Source: Hyphomicrobiales bacterium
GTDB lineage: Bacteria > Pseudomonadota > Alphaproteobacteria > Rhizobiales > Rhizobiaceae
Assembly: GCA_900471515.1 (NCBI GenBank)
Contig: UCFC01000020.1
Location: 1 to 64,000, forward strand
Length of the DNA: 64,000 bases
Reading direction: 5' to 3'
Of the stretch, positions 35,193-42,899 are shown piece after piece. How positions within the stretch are numbered: the stretch's first letter is position 1; every line of letters starts with the position of its first letter. A model generated the notes under the pieces. It made no database searches. It saw only the letters and a list, made by a program, of their open reading frames with translations, and was not told the DNA's origin. Both the position numbers and the translations under genes were made by a program.

Positions 35193-35552
35193 TCACTGCG
35201 GCAGGGTGAGCAGTCTCACCGGCCGCAATTCGATCGCGCCGACGCGGGCGCTCGGAATGCCCGCAACCACCTTGCGCGCCTCCTGCGGATCGGCCGCCTC
35301 GATCACGTAGATGCCGGCCAGATGTTCCTTGGTCTCGACATAGGGGCCGTCGGTCGAGGAGACAATGCCGTCGCGCACCCGCAGCACGCAGGCCCTGTCG
35401 GGGCCTTCCAAGGCATCGGAATGGATCATGATGCCCTTGCGCTGCAGCTCCTCGTCATAGCGGAAATGCGCCCTGACGAGTTCGTCGCCCTCGGCCTGGC
35501 TCAGCGTGCCGTCCGTATCGGCGCTATTGTAGATGAGGCAGACGAAGCGCAT
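35193..35552 (-). CDS. DGPF/YciI-family protein (third copy)
   Basis: A 119-residue dimeric alpha-beta barrel protein. The signature appears as STDGPYVETKEHLAGIYVIEA (DGPY in place of DGPF) in the middle of the protein, with conserved N-terminal MRFVCLIY. These proteins are linked to ECF42 sigma factors; biochemical function is unknown. The start lies 2 bases after the stop of the second copy, and the sigma gene follows by 10 bases. Confidence 0.88.
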   Translation of the reverse strand: MRFVCLIYNSADTDGTLSQAEGDELVRAHFRYDEELQRKGIMIHSDALEGPDRACVLRVRDGIVSSTDGPYVETKEHLAGIYVIEAADPQEARKVVAGIPSARVGAIELRPVRLLTLPQ

Positions 35553-35554
35553 GG

Positions 35555-35914
35555 CTACCTCCCGTCCTTGATCGAATAGGCGGGGCGGATCTCGATCGAG
35601 GCATATTTGAGGATCGGGAAGGTGGAGACGATCGCCTTCGCCTCCTCCATGTCGCCGGCCTCGATCACCACGAAGCCGCCGAGATGTTCCTTGATTTCGG
35701 CGAAGGGGCCGTCGGTTGCGGCGACCGCGCCGTTGCGCACGCGCAGCGTCACGGCCCGTCCCGGTTCGTAGAGCGCCAGCGCGCTCAGCAAATGGCCGCT
35801 GTCGCGCCAGCGGTCGTCGCTGACGATACATTCCTGCGTGACCTCGGCCCATTCCTCCTCGCTGACCCTGCTGCTCTTCTCGGTATCGAACCAGACCTGG
35901 CCCAGAAACTTCAT
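35555..35914 (-). CDS. DGPF/YciI-family protein (second copy)
   Basis: A 119-residue paralogue with ATDGPFAEIKEHLGGFVVIEA and an MKFLGQVWFD N-terminus. It lies 12 bases after the first copy. Relative to the first and third copies the N-terminal half differs most (SEEEWAEVTQECIVSDDRW), suggesting divergence of a binding pocket while the DGPF segment is kept. Confidence 0.88.
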   Translation of the reverse strand: MKFLGQVWFDTEKSSRVSEEEWAEVTQECIVSDDRWRDSGHLLSALALYEPGRAVTLRVRNGAVAATDGPFAEIKEHLGGFVVIEAGDMEEAKAIVSTFPILKYASIEIRPAYSIKDGR

Positions 35915-35926
35915 GGCTTGACCTCC

Positions 35927-36277
35927 TCAGCCGAATTCGTGGATGGGGCGAACCTCGATCGCGCCGAGCCTGGCCAGCGGAATGCCGGCCGCGACGCGGA
36001 TCGCGTCGTTGAGGTCCTTGGCGTCGATCAGGATGAAGCCGCCGAGCGCTTCCTTCGTCTCGATGAAGGGGCCGTCCGTGACCGACATCTCGCCGCCGCG
36101 CACCCGCACCGTGACCGCCGAGAGCGGCGATTGCAGCGCCTGGGCGACGATCATGTGGCCGCTCTCGGCCAGATCGCGGTCATAGGCGAGCGAATCCCGG
36201 TCGAGCTTTTCCTTCTCCTGCTGCGACATGGCCGACAGCATCGCACCGTCGAACCAGACCTGGCATAGGTATTTCAT
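35927..36277 (-). CDS. DGPF/YciI-family protein (first copy)
   Basis: A 116-residue paralogue with VTDGPFIETKEALGGFILIDA and an MKYLCQVWFD N-terminus. ATG 36277 is preceded by GGAGGACAAGGG. It is first gene of the operon DGPF-DGPF-DGPF-sigma. About 85 bases upstream is a TGTCGA-N17-CGTC sequence matching the ECF42 promoter pattern. Confidence 0.88.
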   Translation of the reverse strand: MKYLCQVWFDGAMLSAMSQQEKEKLDRDSLAYDRDLAESGHMIVAQALQSPLSAVTVRVRGGEMSVTDGPFIETKEALGGFILIDAKDLNDAIRVAAGIPLARLGAIEVRPIHEFG

Positions 36278-36362
36278 CCCTTGTCCTCCACACTCCAATT
36301 CTCGGAATTCGCGCATCGGCCTTTGCGAAAATCGGGATCGACTGTCGGGCCGATGCTGTAGA

Positions 36363-36389
36363 GACGAACAGCCTATGCGCTTTTCGACA
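36363..36389 (-). promoter_or_regulatory. ECF42-type promoter for the DGPF-sigma operon
   Basis: On the minus strand, TGTCGA (36389-36384), a 17-base spacer and CGTC (36366-36363) match the pattern I recall for ECF42 promoters (TGTCGA ... CGWC). The -10 element is 85 bases before the first DGPF start. Confidence 0.6.
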
Positions 36390-36420
36390 GGGAGGAAAAA
36401 TATCTTTTGAGCGGCCGCAA

Positions 36421-36448
36421 TGTCGAACGGCCGTGGCGGCACTCGACA
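36421..36448. promoter_or_regulatory. Palindromic, potentially bidirectional ECF42-type promoter
   Basis: TGTCGA (36421-36426)-N17-CGAC (36444-36447) reads toward the small membrane-protein gene. Because the ends are inverted repeats (TGTCGA ... TCGACA), the minus strand also reads TGTCGA-N17-CGAC over 36448-36422. AAGGAG (36468-36473) and ATG 36482 follow at sensible distances. Confidence 0.55.
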
Positions 36449-36481
36449 AGGCTCCATCGGAAACATCAAGGAGATGGAGCA

Positions 36482-36649
36482 ATGAGCATGCTTGAAATCG
36501 CGATCGCCCACCTGATCGTCTCGCGCGGCGCGGGCAAGGTGCCGCCGCTGGAAAACGCCGAGGTCGTCAAAGTGCTGGTGAGGACCGCGATCGCGCTGGC
36601 CGCTTTCGCCGGCCTTGTCGGGGCGCTGCGGATGGCGGCAGGCGCCTGA
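36482..36649 (+). CDS. Small membrane protein, likely ECF42-regulated
   Basis: A 55-residue protein of no recognised family. One hydrophobic helix (VLVRTAIALAAFAGLVGALRM) occupies the C-terminal half, preceded by an amphipathic N-terminus. Support for translation is AAGGAG 8 bases before ATG 36482. A second ATG at 36488 is possible. Upstream lies a consensus-like ECF42 promoter and downstream a perfect 9-bp-arm hairpin, so it has its own transcription unit. A membrane role in the sigma-factor response is inference. Confidence 0.65.
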   Translation: MSMLEIAIAHLIVSRGAGKVPPLENAEVVKVLVRTAIALAAFAGLVGALRMAAGA

Positions 36650-36656
36650 GAATGGC

Positions 36657-36687
36657 GGGCAGCCCGGCCGCGGCGGCGGGGCTGCCC
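36657..36687. terminator. Hairpin between convergent genes
   Basis: Perfect 9-bp arms GGGCAGCCC (36657-36665) and GGGCTGCCC (36679-36687) lie between the small membrane-protein gene and amn. There is no T run, but the position supports termination both ways. Confidence 0.6.
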
Positions 36688-36694
36688 CGGTATC

Positions 36695-38197
36695 CTACTG
36701 GAACGCCGTTTCGAAGAAGCTGCGCAGCTTGCGCGAATGCAGCGCTTCCGGCGGCATGGCGGCAAGCTTCTGGATTGCCCTTATGCCGATCTGCAGGTGC
36801 TGGTTCACCTGCGTGCGGTAGAAGGCGGTCGCCATGCCCGGCAGCTTCAGCTCGCCGTGCAGCGGCTTGTCGGACACGCAGAGCAGCGTTCCGTAGGGCA
36901 CGCGGAAGCGGAAGCCGTTGGCGGCGATCGTGGCCGATTCCATGTCGAGCGCAATCGCGCGGGCCTGCGACAGGCGTTTTACCGGGCCGGCCTGATCGCG
37001 CAGTTCCCAGTTGCGGTTGTCGATCGTGCCGACCGTGCCGGTGCGCATGATGCGCTTCAGCTCGAAGCCCTCGTAACCGGTGATCTCGGCAACGGCAGCC
37101 TCGAGCGCCACCTGCACTTCGGCGAGCGCCGGGATCGGCACCCAGACCGGCAGGTCGTCGTCCAGCACATGGTCTTCGCGCATGTAGGCATGCGCCAGCA
37201 CGTAATCGCCGAGGCGCTGGCTGTTGCGCAGCCCGGCGCAATGGCCGAGCATCAGCCAGGCATGCGGGCGAAGCACGGCCACGTGGTCGGTGATCGTCTT
37301 GGCGTTGGAGGGGCCGACGCCGATATTGATCATGGTGATCCCGGCATGGCCCTTCTTCTTGAGGTGATAGGCCGGCATCTGCGGCAGGCGGGCGTGCGGC
37401 GCATCCGTTTCCGGAACGCTGGAACCGGCCAGCGTGACGATATTGCCGGGCTCCACGAAGGCCGTATAACCGTCGCCGCCGTCCGCCATCAGCTTGCGCG
37501 CCCAGGCGCAGAACTCGTCGATATAGAACTGGTAGTTCGTAAACAGCACGAAGTTCTGGAAATGCTCCGCTCCGGTCGCCGTATAGTGCGCCAGGCGGGC
37601 GAGCGAATAGTCGATGCGCTGGGCGGTGAACGGCGCCAGCGGCGAGGGCTCGCCCGGCGGCGGCAGGTATTCGCCGTTGGCGATCTCGTCGTCGGTCGTG
37701 TTCAGGTCGGGCGTATCGAAGAGGTCGCGCAGCGGGATATCGACGAAAGCCGCAGCCGAGGCTTCCACATGCGCGCCTTCGCCGAACGCGAAATGCAGCG
37801 GGATCGGCGTTGCGGATTCCGACACGATGACAGGCACGTTATGGCTCTTCATCAGCAGCGAAAGCTGCTCCTTCAGGTAATGCTTGAAGAGCTTCGGCCG
37901 CGTCACCGTCGTCGTATAGACGCCCGGCGCCGTCACATGGCCGTAGGACAGGCGGGAATCGACATGGCCGAAGCTGGTCGTCTCGATGCTGACCTGCGGG
38001 TAGTAGGCGCGGTAGCGCGAGGTAACGGGCGCGCCCTGGGCGAGCTTGGTGAAGCTGTCGATCAGGAAGGACGTGTTGCGCTCGTAAAGCGCCGTCAGCG
38101 CTTCGACGGCCCTTGCCGGGTCATCGAATGTTTGCGGCTCGAAAGGGGGAGGGGACGAGATGTCGAAAGCGGACAGGGGATAGATTCGTTTGCTCAT
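36695..38197 (-). CDS. amn: AMP nucleosidase
   Basis: A 500-residue enzyme that hydrolyses AMP to adenine and ribose 5-phosphate. The N-terminal AMN domain (about 25-180) is followed by a phosphorylase-fold domain with NIGVGPSNAKTITDHVAVLRPHAW split across the active site, and MESATIAANGFRFRVPYGTLL. Length is right for Amn (about 480-500). ATG 38197. It is convergent with the small membrane-protein gene. Complete, with no oddity. Confidence 0.95.
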   Translation of the reverse strand: MSKRIYPLSAFDISSPPPFEPQTFDDPARAVEALTALYERNTSFLIDSFTKLAQGAPVTSRYRAYYPQVSIETTSFGHVDSRLSYGHVTAPGVYTTTVTRPKLFKHYLKEQLSLLMKSHNVPVIVSESATPIPLHFAFGEGAHVEASAAAFVDIPLRDLFDTPDLNTTDDEIANGEYLPPPGEPSPLAPFTAQRIDYSLARLAHYTATGAEHFQNFVLFTNYQFYIDEFCAWARKLMADGGDGYTAFVEPGNIVTLAGSSVPETDAPHARLPQMPAYHLKKKGHAGITMINIGVGPSNAKTITDHVAVLRPHAWLMLGHCAGLRNSQRLGDYVLAHAYMREDHVLDDDLPVWVPIPALAEVQVALEAAVAEITGYEGFELKRIMRTGTVGTIDNRNWELRDQAGPVKRLSQARAIALDMESATIAANGFRFRVPYGTLLCVSDKPLHGELKLPGMATAFYRTQVNQHLQIGIRAIQKLAAMPPEALHSRKLRSFFETAFQ

Positions 38198-38281
38198 GGC
38201 GCATTATAGAGGGTTGTTTTTAACAAGCAAACGACGCGCGAAGGCTGAGCCCCAGATATTTTTCCGATCTGCCTCCAGCTC

Positions 38282-38464
38282 TCAGCGGATGGCGGTGCAA
38301 TAGCCGCCGCGGGTCTCCAGGCAGGTATAGTTGGCACCGAAATGCGATTGCTGCGCGCCGCCGCCGCTGCCGTTGCGCACGACGACCGCCGAAAACGAAA
38401 TCGCGAAGATCGCCGCAAACAGCGTTATGATCGTAAACCGTCTCGCCAGAATGAACACGTCCAT
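38282..38464 (-). CDS. Small single-TM protein, unknown
   Basis: A 60-residue protein from ATG 38464 with one N-terminal TM helix (FTIITLFAAIFAISFSAVVV) and a short tail holding two cysteines (TCLETRGGYC) that could form a disulfide outside the membrane. An in-frame ATG at 38548 would add 28 polar residues; neither start has an ideal ribosome site. No family recognised. Confidence 0.5.
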   Translation of the reverse strand: MDVFILARRFTIITLFAAIFAISFSAVVVRNGSGGGAQQSHFGANYTCLETRGGYCTAIR

Positions 38465-38559
38465 GTCCTTACCCGATATGCGCCCTTCATGGTGCTGTTG
38501 TGCCATGACGTGGCTGAACGGGTGCTGAGACGGCGGTTCATTTTGCATTCAGTTTCGAA

Positions 38560-38586
38560 GGCCGGCTAAGCTTCTCAAAGCCGGCC
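38560..38586. terminator. Hairpin downstream of the DUF2147 gene
   Basis: Perfect 8-bp arms GGCCGGCT (38560-38567) and AGCCGGCC (38579-38586) lie after the DUF2147 stop (38605) on the minus strand, before the small TM-protein gene. Confidence 0.55.
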
Positions 38587-38604
38587 CGGTTTGCCGGAAA
38601 AGCC

Positions 38605-38943
38605 TCAGAGGCGCGTCCATGTCTGCGATTTGCAGAAGACCTTCATCACGCAGCCCTGCATCCTCAGCGACTTGCCGGAAATGCTGCCCGAGCCGCTATA
38701 GGTCTTGTCGTCGACGGGATCGGTGATCTCGCCGCTATAGCTGCCGCCGGCGCCGGACAGGGTGCCGATCTTCTTGCCGGCATATTTGCCCGTCTTCAGC
38801 GTGATGCAGTAGGCGCCGCCGCAGGGCGCGATCGCCGCCGTGTCGCCGGCCCGCGTCTTCCAGTTGCCGACGATCGGCTCGTCGGCCTGCGCAAGGCCCG
38901 CCACCAGTGCCAGCGCGCCGGCGAGAACGAGGGTACGGATCAT
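38605..38943 (-). CDS. DUF2147 secreted protein
   Basis: A 112-residue protein with a clear signal peptide (about 1-20, ending AQADE). The DUF2147 core runs IVGNWKTRAGDTAAIAPCGGAYC ... GEITDPVDDKTYSGS ... LRMQGCVMKVFCKSQTW. Three or four cysteines suggest disulfides. Periplasmic or exported; function unknown. ATG 38943 after GGAGGAAG. Confidence 0.85.
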   Translation of the reverse strand: MIRTLVLAGALALVAGLAQADEPIVGNWKTRAGDTAAIAPCGGAYCITLKTGKYAGKKIGTLSGAGGSYSGEITDPVDDKTYSGSGSISGKSLRMQGCVMKVFCKSQTWTRL

Positions 38944-39374
38944 CTCTTCCTCCTTGAGATAGGGAATGGCGCGAAAATAACTGACGCGAACGTAAAGGTA
39001 AATATGCCGCGGGGAGGACCTGAAAACCGGCTTTCGCCCGGCGTTTTTTCTGCGGATCGTCCGGTCGCTGCTGATTTCACGGTAAACGGATCCTTAATTT
39101 CCAGATCTGAATTTTTCGTAAAAGGTTAGCTGAAATCCTTAATTCGCAAGGATTCCGATGTTTAACAAAAACCCAAGTTTACCAAGCATTTGCACTTTGT
39201 TTGCGTCAAATTAATCATGCATTTTAGGCGTTTTTTGAAAGCGGTTTGGCATAGTGAACCCATCAAACGAGCGGGGCAAACCCGCCGGACCGGAAAGGCC
39301 GCAAGCCGCAGAAGATGGCAAGGCCCGAAGGTAAAACAGGGTACGTCTTGAACAGGCTAACAGGGATAGAACCG
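38944..39374. other. AT-rich intergenic region
   Basis: This 431-bp stretch has no supportable gene. It is markedly AT-rich from about 39070 to 39240, with several TTAA and AATT steps and a TTTTTT at about 39230. It probably carries promoter elements for the Sel1-type gene downstream. A CCGG..CCGG mini-hairpin near 39030 is too weak to call. Confidence 0.4.
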
Positions 39375-39644
39375 ATGGCACGCTTTGAAATGCACAATGC
39401 TGAAATGGCCACCATGGGTGGCGACAACAACAGCGCCGATGTCTTCTGCGAAATGGGTCTGATGTATGCGACCGGCCGCGGTTGCGAGATCGATCTCGTC
39501 GCCGCCCACAAGTGGCTGAACATCGCCGCGATCAAGGGCAACGACCGCGCCGCCGAGCTGCGCGCCGATGTCGCCGCTTCGATGAGCAAGATGCAGCTGG
39601 CCGAAGCGCTGCGCGCCGCCCGCGAATGGATGACGATCCACTAA
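39375..39644 (+). CDS. Small Sel1-repeat-like protein
   Basis: An 89-residue cytosolic protein with one to two Sel1/TPR-like helical repeats: FCEMGLMYATGRGCEIDLVAAHKWLNIAA is a classic Sel1 unit. ATG 39375 with AGGGATAG upstream; an in-frame ATG at 39315 adds 20 residues. Probably a protein-interaction adaptor; no partner visible nearby. Confidence 0.78.
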   Translation: MARFEMHNAEMATMGGDNNSADVFCEMGLMYATGRGCEIDLVAAHKWLNIAAIKGNDRAAELRADVAASMSKMQLAEALRAAREWMTIH

Positions 39645-39773
39645 AAAGCGTGCGCGATCCGCAGGATCGCGACGCCTCTTGAGAACCGTCTCCAACGGGA
39701 CGATTGACCGATAACAACCTCAAAAGAGGGGAGCTGGCGGGGCGCTTTGGACGGGGCCGACGCCGGGAGAAGG

Positions 39774-39809
39774 AAACCGCGACCGGCGCCCTCCCGCCGG
39801 CCGCGGTTT
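39774..39809 (-). terminator. Hairpin at the hisC stop codon
   Basis: AAACCGCG (39774-39781) pairs with CGCGGTTT (39802-39809), with additional inner CCGGC/GCCGG pairing. It overlaps the hisC stop, and in the convergent layout could serve both the Sel1-type and aminotransferase genes. Confidence 0.6.
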
Positions 39810-40920
39810 ACCCGATTTTCTTCAGAACCTGCGGCAGCGCTTCCTCCAGCCGCGCCATGTCGGCTTCCGGCCCGACGCTGATGCGGATGCAGCGGTTGAG
39901 CGGGGCCACACCCGGCATGCGGATGAAGACGCCGTGTTCCATCAGCCCGTCGACGATGGCGCGCGCATGGGTGCCGTCGCGCCCGGCATCGACCGCCACG
40001 AAATTGGTGGCGGAGGCGAGCGGCTGCAGGCCGTTGGCCCTGGCAATGCCGGCAATCCTGTCGCGCGCGGCGTGGATTTTGCCGATCACTTCGGAAAGAT
40101 AGGCCTGGTCCTTCAGCGCCGCGAGCGCGGCGGCCGTCGCCAGCCGGTTCATGCCGAAATGGTTGCGGATCTTGTCGAAGGCCTGCGCCGTGCCCGCCGT
40201 CGAGACGGCATAGCCGACGCGGGCGCCGGCAAGCCCGTAGGCCTTGGAGAAGGTGCGGGTGCGCACGATGTTCGGCAGGTCGATCAGCGAGGCGATCGAC
40301 GGCAGCGCCGAGGCCGGCCCGGTCTCGCTATAGGCCTCGTCGAGGATCATCAGGCAGGTTTCCGGCAGGGCGCGCGCGAAGGCGACGATCCTGTCCGCAT
40401 CCCACCAGCTGCCCATCGGATTGTCGGGATTGGCGAAATAGACGAGCGGCGCGTTCTCGCGCCTGACGGCATCGAGCAGCGCGTCGAGATCCTCCCGGTC
40501 GCCGGCATAGGGAACCGTCACCAGCCGGCCGCCGAAACCGTTCACATGGAAATTGAAGGTCGGATAGGCGCCGAAGGACGTGACCACGGCGCCGCCGGGC
40601 TCGATCACCAGCCGCACGATCTGCCCGAGCAGCTCGTCGATGCCGCCGCCGATGGCGATATTGGCCGGCGTCACGCCAAGATGGGCGGCAAGCGCCTCGC
40701 GCAGCGCAAAATTTTCCGGGTCGTTGTATTTCCAGATGTCGCCCGCCTGCTCGCGCATGGCGGCGATGACCGAGGGAGCCGGGCCGAAGCCGTTTTCATT
40801 GGCGCCGATGCGCGCTTCGACCTTCAGGCCGCGCTGGCGCTCGATGGCCTCGGGGCCGACGAAGGGAACGGTGGAGGGCAGGGCGCTGGCAAGCGGCGTG
40901 AAGCGCGAGAAGGCAGACAT
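39808..40920 (-). CDS. Histidinol-phosphate aminotransferase-like PLP enzyme
   Basis: A 370-residue fold-type I class I/II aminotransferase. It has ANENGFGPAPSV near the N-terminus, YFANPDNPMGSWW (Asn and Pro of the PLP site), MILDEAYSE (Asp/Tyr), TRTFSKAYGLAGARVGYAV (PLP Lys) and NRCIRISVG (substrate Arg). The HisC branch is clear, but rhizobia carry several HisC-like paralogues. Absence of other his genes here suggests an aromatic or other amino-acid role rather than the biosynthetic enzyme. Confidence 0.85.
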   Translation of the reverse strand: MSAFSRFTPLASALPSTVPFVGPEAIERQRGLKVEARIGANENGFGPAPSVIAAMREQAGDIWKYNDPENFALREALAAHLGVTPANIAIGGGIDELLGQIVRLVIEPGGAVVTSFGAYPTFNFHVNGFGGRLVTVPYAGDREDLDALLDAVRRENAPLVYFANPDNPMGSWWDADRIVAFARALPETCLMILDEAYSETGPASALPSIASLIDLPNIVRTRTFSKAYGLAGARVGYAVSTAGTAQAFDKIRNHFGMNRLATAAALAALKDQAYLSEVIGKIHAARDRIAGIARANGLQPLASATNFVAVDAGRDGTHARAIVDGLMEHGVFIRMPGVAPLNRCIRISVGPEADMARLEEALPQVLKKIG

Positions 40921-41014
40921 GCGACGGCAATTTCCCGAAACTGTTGAAAAAGCGGCGCAACAATAGGCTCTCGCCTTGCCAAGGCAAGCAAGATTATTTC
41001 CCCTTCGGCCCGGT

Positions 41015-41413
41015 TCAGACGCGGCTGCCGTTGCGGCGCGCGTCGATCGCTTCCGTATTGCCGATCATGAAATCGGCGCGCACAACCTTGCGTAGAACGT
41101 CCGGCTCGATCAGGTTGATGAAGCGCACGCCGATGCGTTCGTGGTGGCGGTAGATCTCGGCGCAGCCGATGCGGTAGGCGAGGCCGAGAATGTTGAGGTA
41201 ATAATGTTTGGGCAGGCCGGCCGTGGTCGACACGACGAAGGTCGCGCCGCCTTGTGAAATGTCGAGGATTTCGGCGCTGCGCATCGAAATCCCGGTCAGA
41301 CAGGGGCGAACGGCCACGATACGAGCCGGCCGCTTGACGTTGAACTCCTCCCAGCGAATGTCGTAGACAGCCGACTTCACCGTGGCGAGGTGCGTTGCGC
41401 GGAGCATTTCCAT
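41015..41413 (-). CDS. PilZ-like domain protein 1
   Basis: A 132-residue PilZ-like protein. EILDISQGGA fits the second c-di-GMP motif (D/NxSxxG), but the preceding arginine motif is compressed (KRPAR instead of RxxxR), so ligand binding is uncertain. ATG 41413 is chosen for GGAGA 7 bases upstream. It is a clear paralogue of the protein at 42208, sharing the pattern LP(K/Q)HYYLNILG. A membrane DUF2177 gene lies between. Confidence 0.75.
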   Translation of the reverse strand: MEMLRATHLATVKSAVYDIRWEEFNVKRPARIVAVRPCLTGISMRSAEILDISQGGATFVVSTTAGLPKHYYLNILGLAYRIGCAEIYRHHERIGVRFINLIEPDVLRKVVRADFMIGNTEAIDARRNGSRV

Positions 41414-41578
41414 TGTGCATTCTCCGTCAGACAATTCTAATTTTCGGGCTGTACGGGAAGAGGCTCACACGAATGTTTTTCACATTCGTCAAATATAAAA
41501 TTACCATTTTAACGAGTTTGAAATTTGTGCGTTAGCGGCACATCTATTGTGCCCTCCTGGGAAAAAACGTCCAGCCGC

Positions 41579-41980
41579 TCAGGCCAGCAACCGTGCCGCG
41601 CCGTAGCCCCCGGCCGCTGAGAGCGCCGTCAGGAAAGTGCCCCAGGCCATGTCCACCAGGCTCATGGCGAGCGGCCAGTTTTTCAGTGTCGACAGGTTGG
41701 TGATGTCGTAGGTGCCGTAGGCCGCCAGTCCCAAGACGGCACCGTGAAGAAGCGCCGTGCCGGCCGAGCCGCCGGAAAGCCCCGGCAGGACCGCGAGCAT
41801 GACGACGGCGGCCGCGAAGAACAGGTAGAAGAGCGCAGCAATGCCGAGATTGGGCGCGGGCAGCATCAGCGCCCCCAGCTGGTCGCGATAGAAGCTGCGC
41901 GCGACGATGCCGAGCCATAGCGCATCGACGACGGCAAGGGTGAGAAGGCAACCGGCATAGGCGGCGAGCGCTGTCTTCAT
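41579..41980 (-). CDS. DUF2177 membrane protein
   Basis: A 133-residue protein with four TM helices. Family landmarks are VDALWLGIVARSFYRDQLG, a G-rich third helix with GTYDITNLSTLKNWP, and DMAWGTFLTAL. Function unknown. ATG 41980. It is monocistronic or weakly linked with the PilZ-like genes on the same strand (164 and 227 bp away). Confidence 0.85.
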   Translation of the reverse strand: MKTALAAYAGCLLTLAVVDALWLGIVARSFYRDQLGALMLPAPNLGIAALFYLFFAAAVVMLAVLPGLSGGSAGTALLHGAVLGLAAYGTYDITNLSTLKNWPLAMSLVDMAWGTFLTALSAAGGYGAARLLA

Positions 41981-42207
41981 CGTCTTTCATCTCCCGTTCC
42001 GCCTTCTACGCGGCGGCCCGCCGTTCGGATCGCCGTTGATTCTCCTTGTGCGGAATTTTCCCGAACCCTTTCATTTGCCGGGTGTTTCTTCCCGGCGGCG
42101 GGCTGCTGCCGATGAAAGCGGGGACATGAAATGACAGGCGTCGAACTTCCCTGGGAAACCGGGCTCGTCCTGGGCGACGGGTCTTGCGGCCCGCATTTTT
42201 GCGGCTG

Positions 42208-42558
42208 TCAGAGGCTGCTTTCGAAGCTCAGCCGCAGGACGTGATGCAGGAATTCCGGGTTCAGCAGCATGTTGAAGCTGATGGTGACGAACTCGCCCTC
42301 GCGCTTGACCACGGTCGCGCCGATCTCGTCGCGGATGCCGAGGATTTCGAGGAAGAAATGCTGCGGCATGTCCAGGCTGGGGCTGACTTCCAGGAGCGCG
42401 CCGGCAAGCGTGATGGTGCGGATCAGGCAGCGCACCTGCGTGCCCGTGCTGAGGTGGTGGCCGACGAAGATGATGTTGCCCGGCCGGTCGAGATTGAATT
42501 CCCTGTAAGCCTGTTCGGGCTTGGGATGTTCTGTGTCGAGGTGCATCTGAAAGGCCAT
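42208..42558 (-). CDS. PilZ-like domain protein 2 (degenerate)
   Basis: A 116-residue paralogue of the protein at 41015 (MPQHFFLEILG and LNPEFLHHVLR correspond to segments there). The D/NxSxxG motif is replaced by TITLAGA and no RxxxR is seen, so it probably does not bind c-di-GMP. ATG 42558. Function unknown. Confidence 0.65.
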   Translation of the reverse strand: MAFQMHLDTEHPKPEQAYREFNLDRPGNIIFVGHHLSTGTQVRCLIRTITLAGALLEVSPSLDMPQHFFLEILGIRDEIGATVVKREGEFVTISFNMLLNPEFLHHVLRLSFESSL

Positions 42559-42899
42559 GTGAGCCTCCGCTTGTTGTATGCTCGGACTTTAACGCATGAA
42601 TACTTACATCTGCTGAACGCCATCCGTAAAATTGAAAGCTTGTGCAAAATCGAACGGCATAACGCTTTTATCGCGGGCAATACTGTTCAGAATCTGCCCA
42701 ATTTTTCACCATATCTGTGCCGCCATTGACTTGGCGCCTGTCGTCGCGCATAGAGAAGCCGGTTCGAGGCACCGGCCGCTCGCGGATGAAGATCCATGGT
42801 GAAGCCCTCGCGATCATGGTCACAGCCCCGTGCATGCTGACTGACGGCAATGCGAGCCCCCCTGACAGTCGAATGGCATGCCTTTGAAAGGCTGAACCC
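42559..42899. other. Intergenic region without a recognised gene
   Basis: This 341-bp spacer lies between divergent genes and is moderately AT-rich in its first 150 bases (about 42570-42720). No convincing reading frame, repeat or named motif was found; promoters for both flanking genes are expected here. Confidence 0.4.

Noticed and set aside
39020..39045. Terminator hairpin CCGG-loop-CCGG with adjacent TTTTTT
   Set aside because: The stem is only four base pairs and no gene ends next to it.
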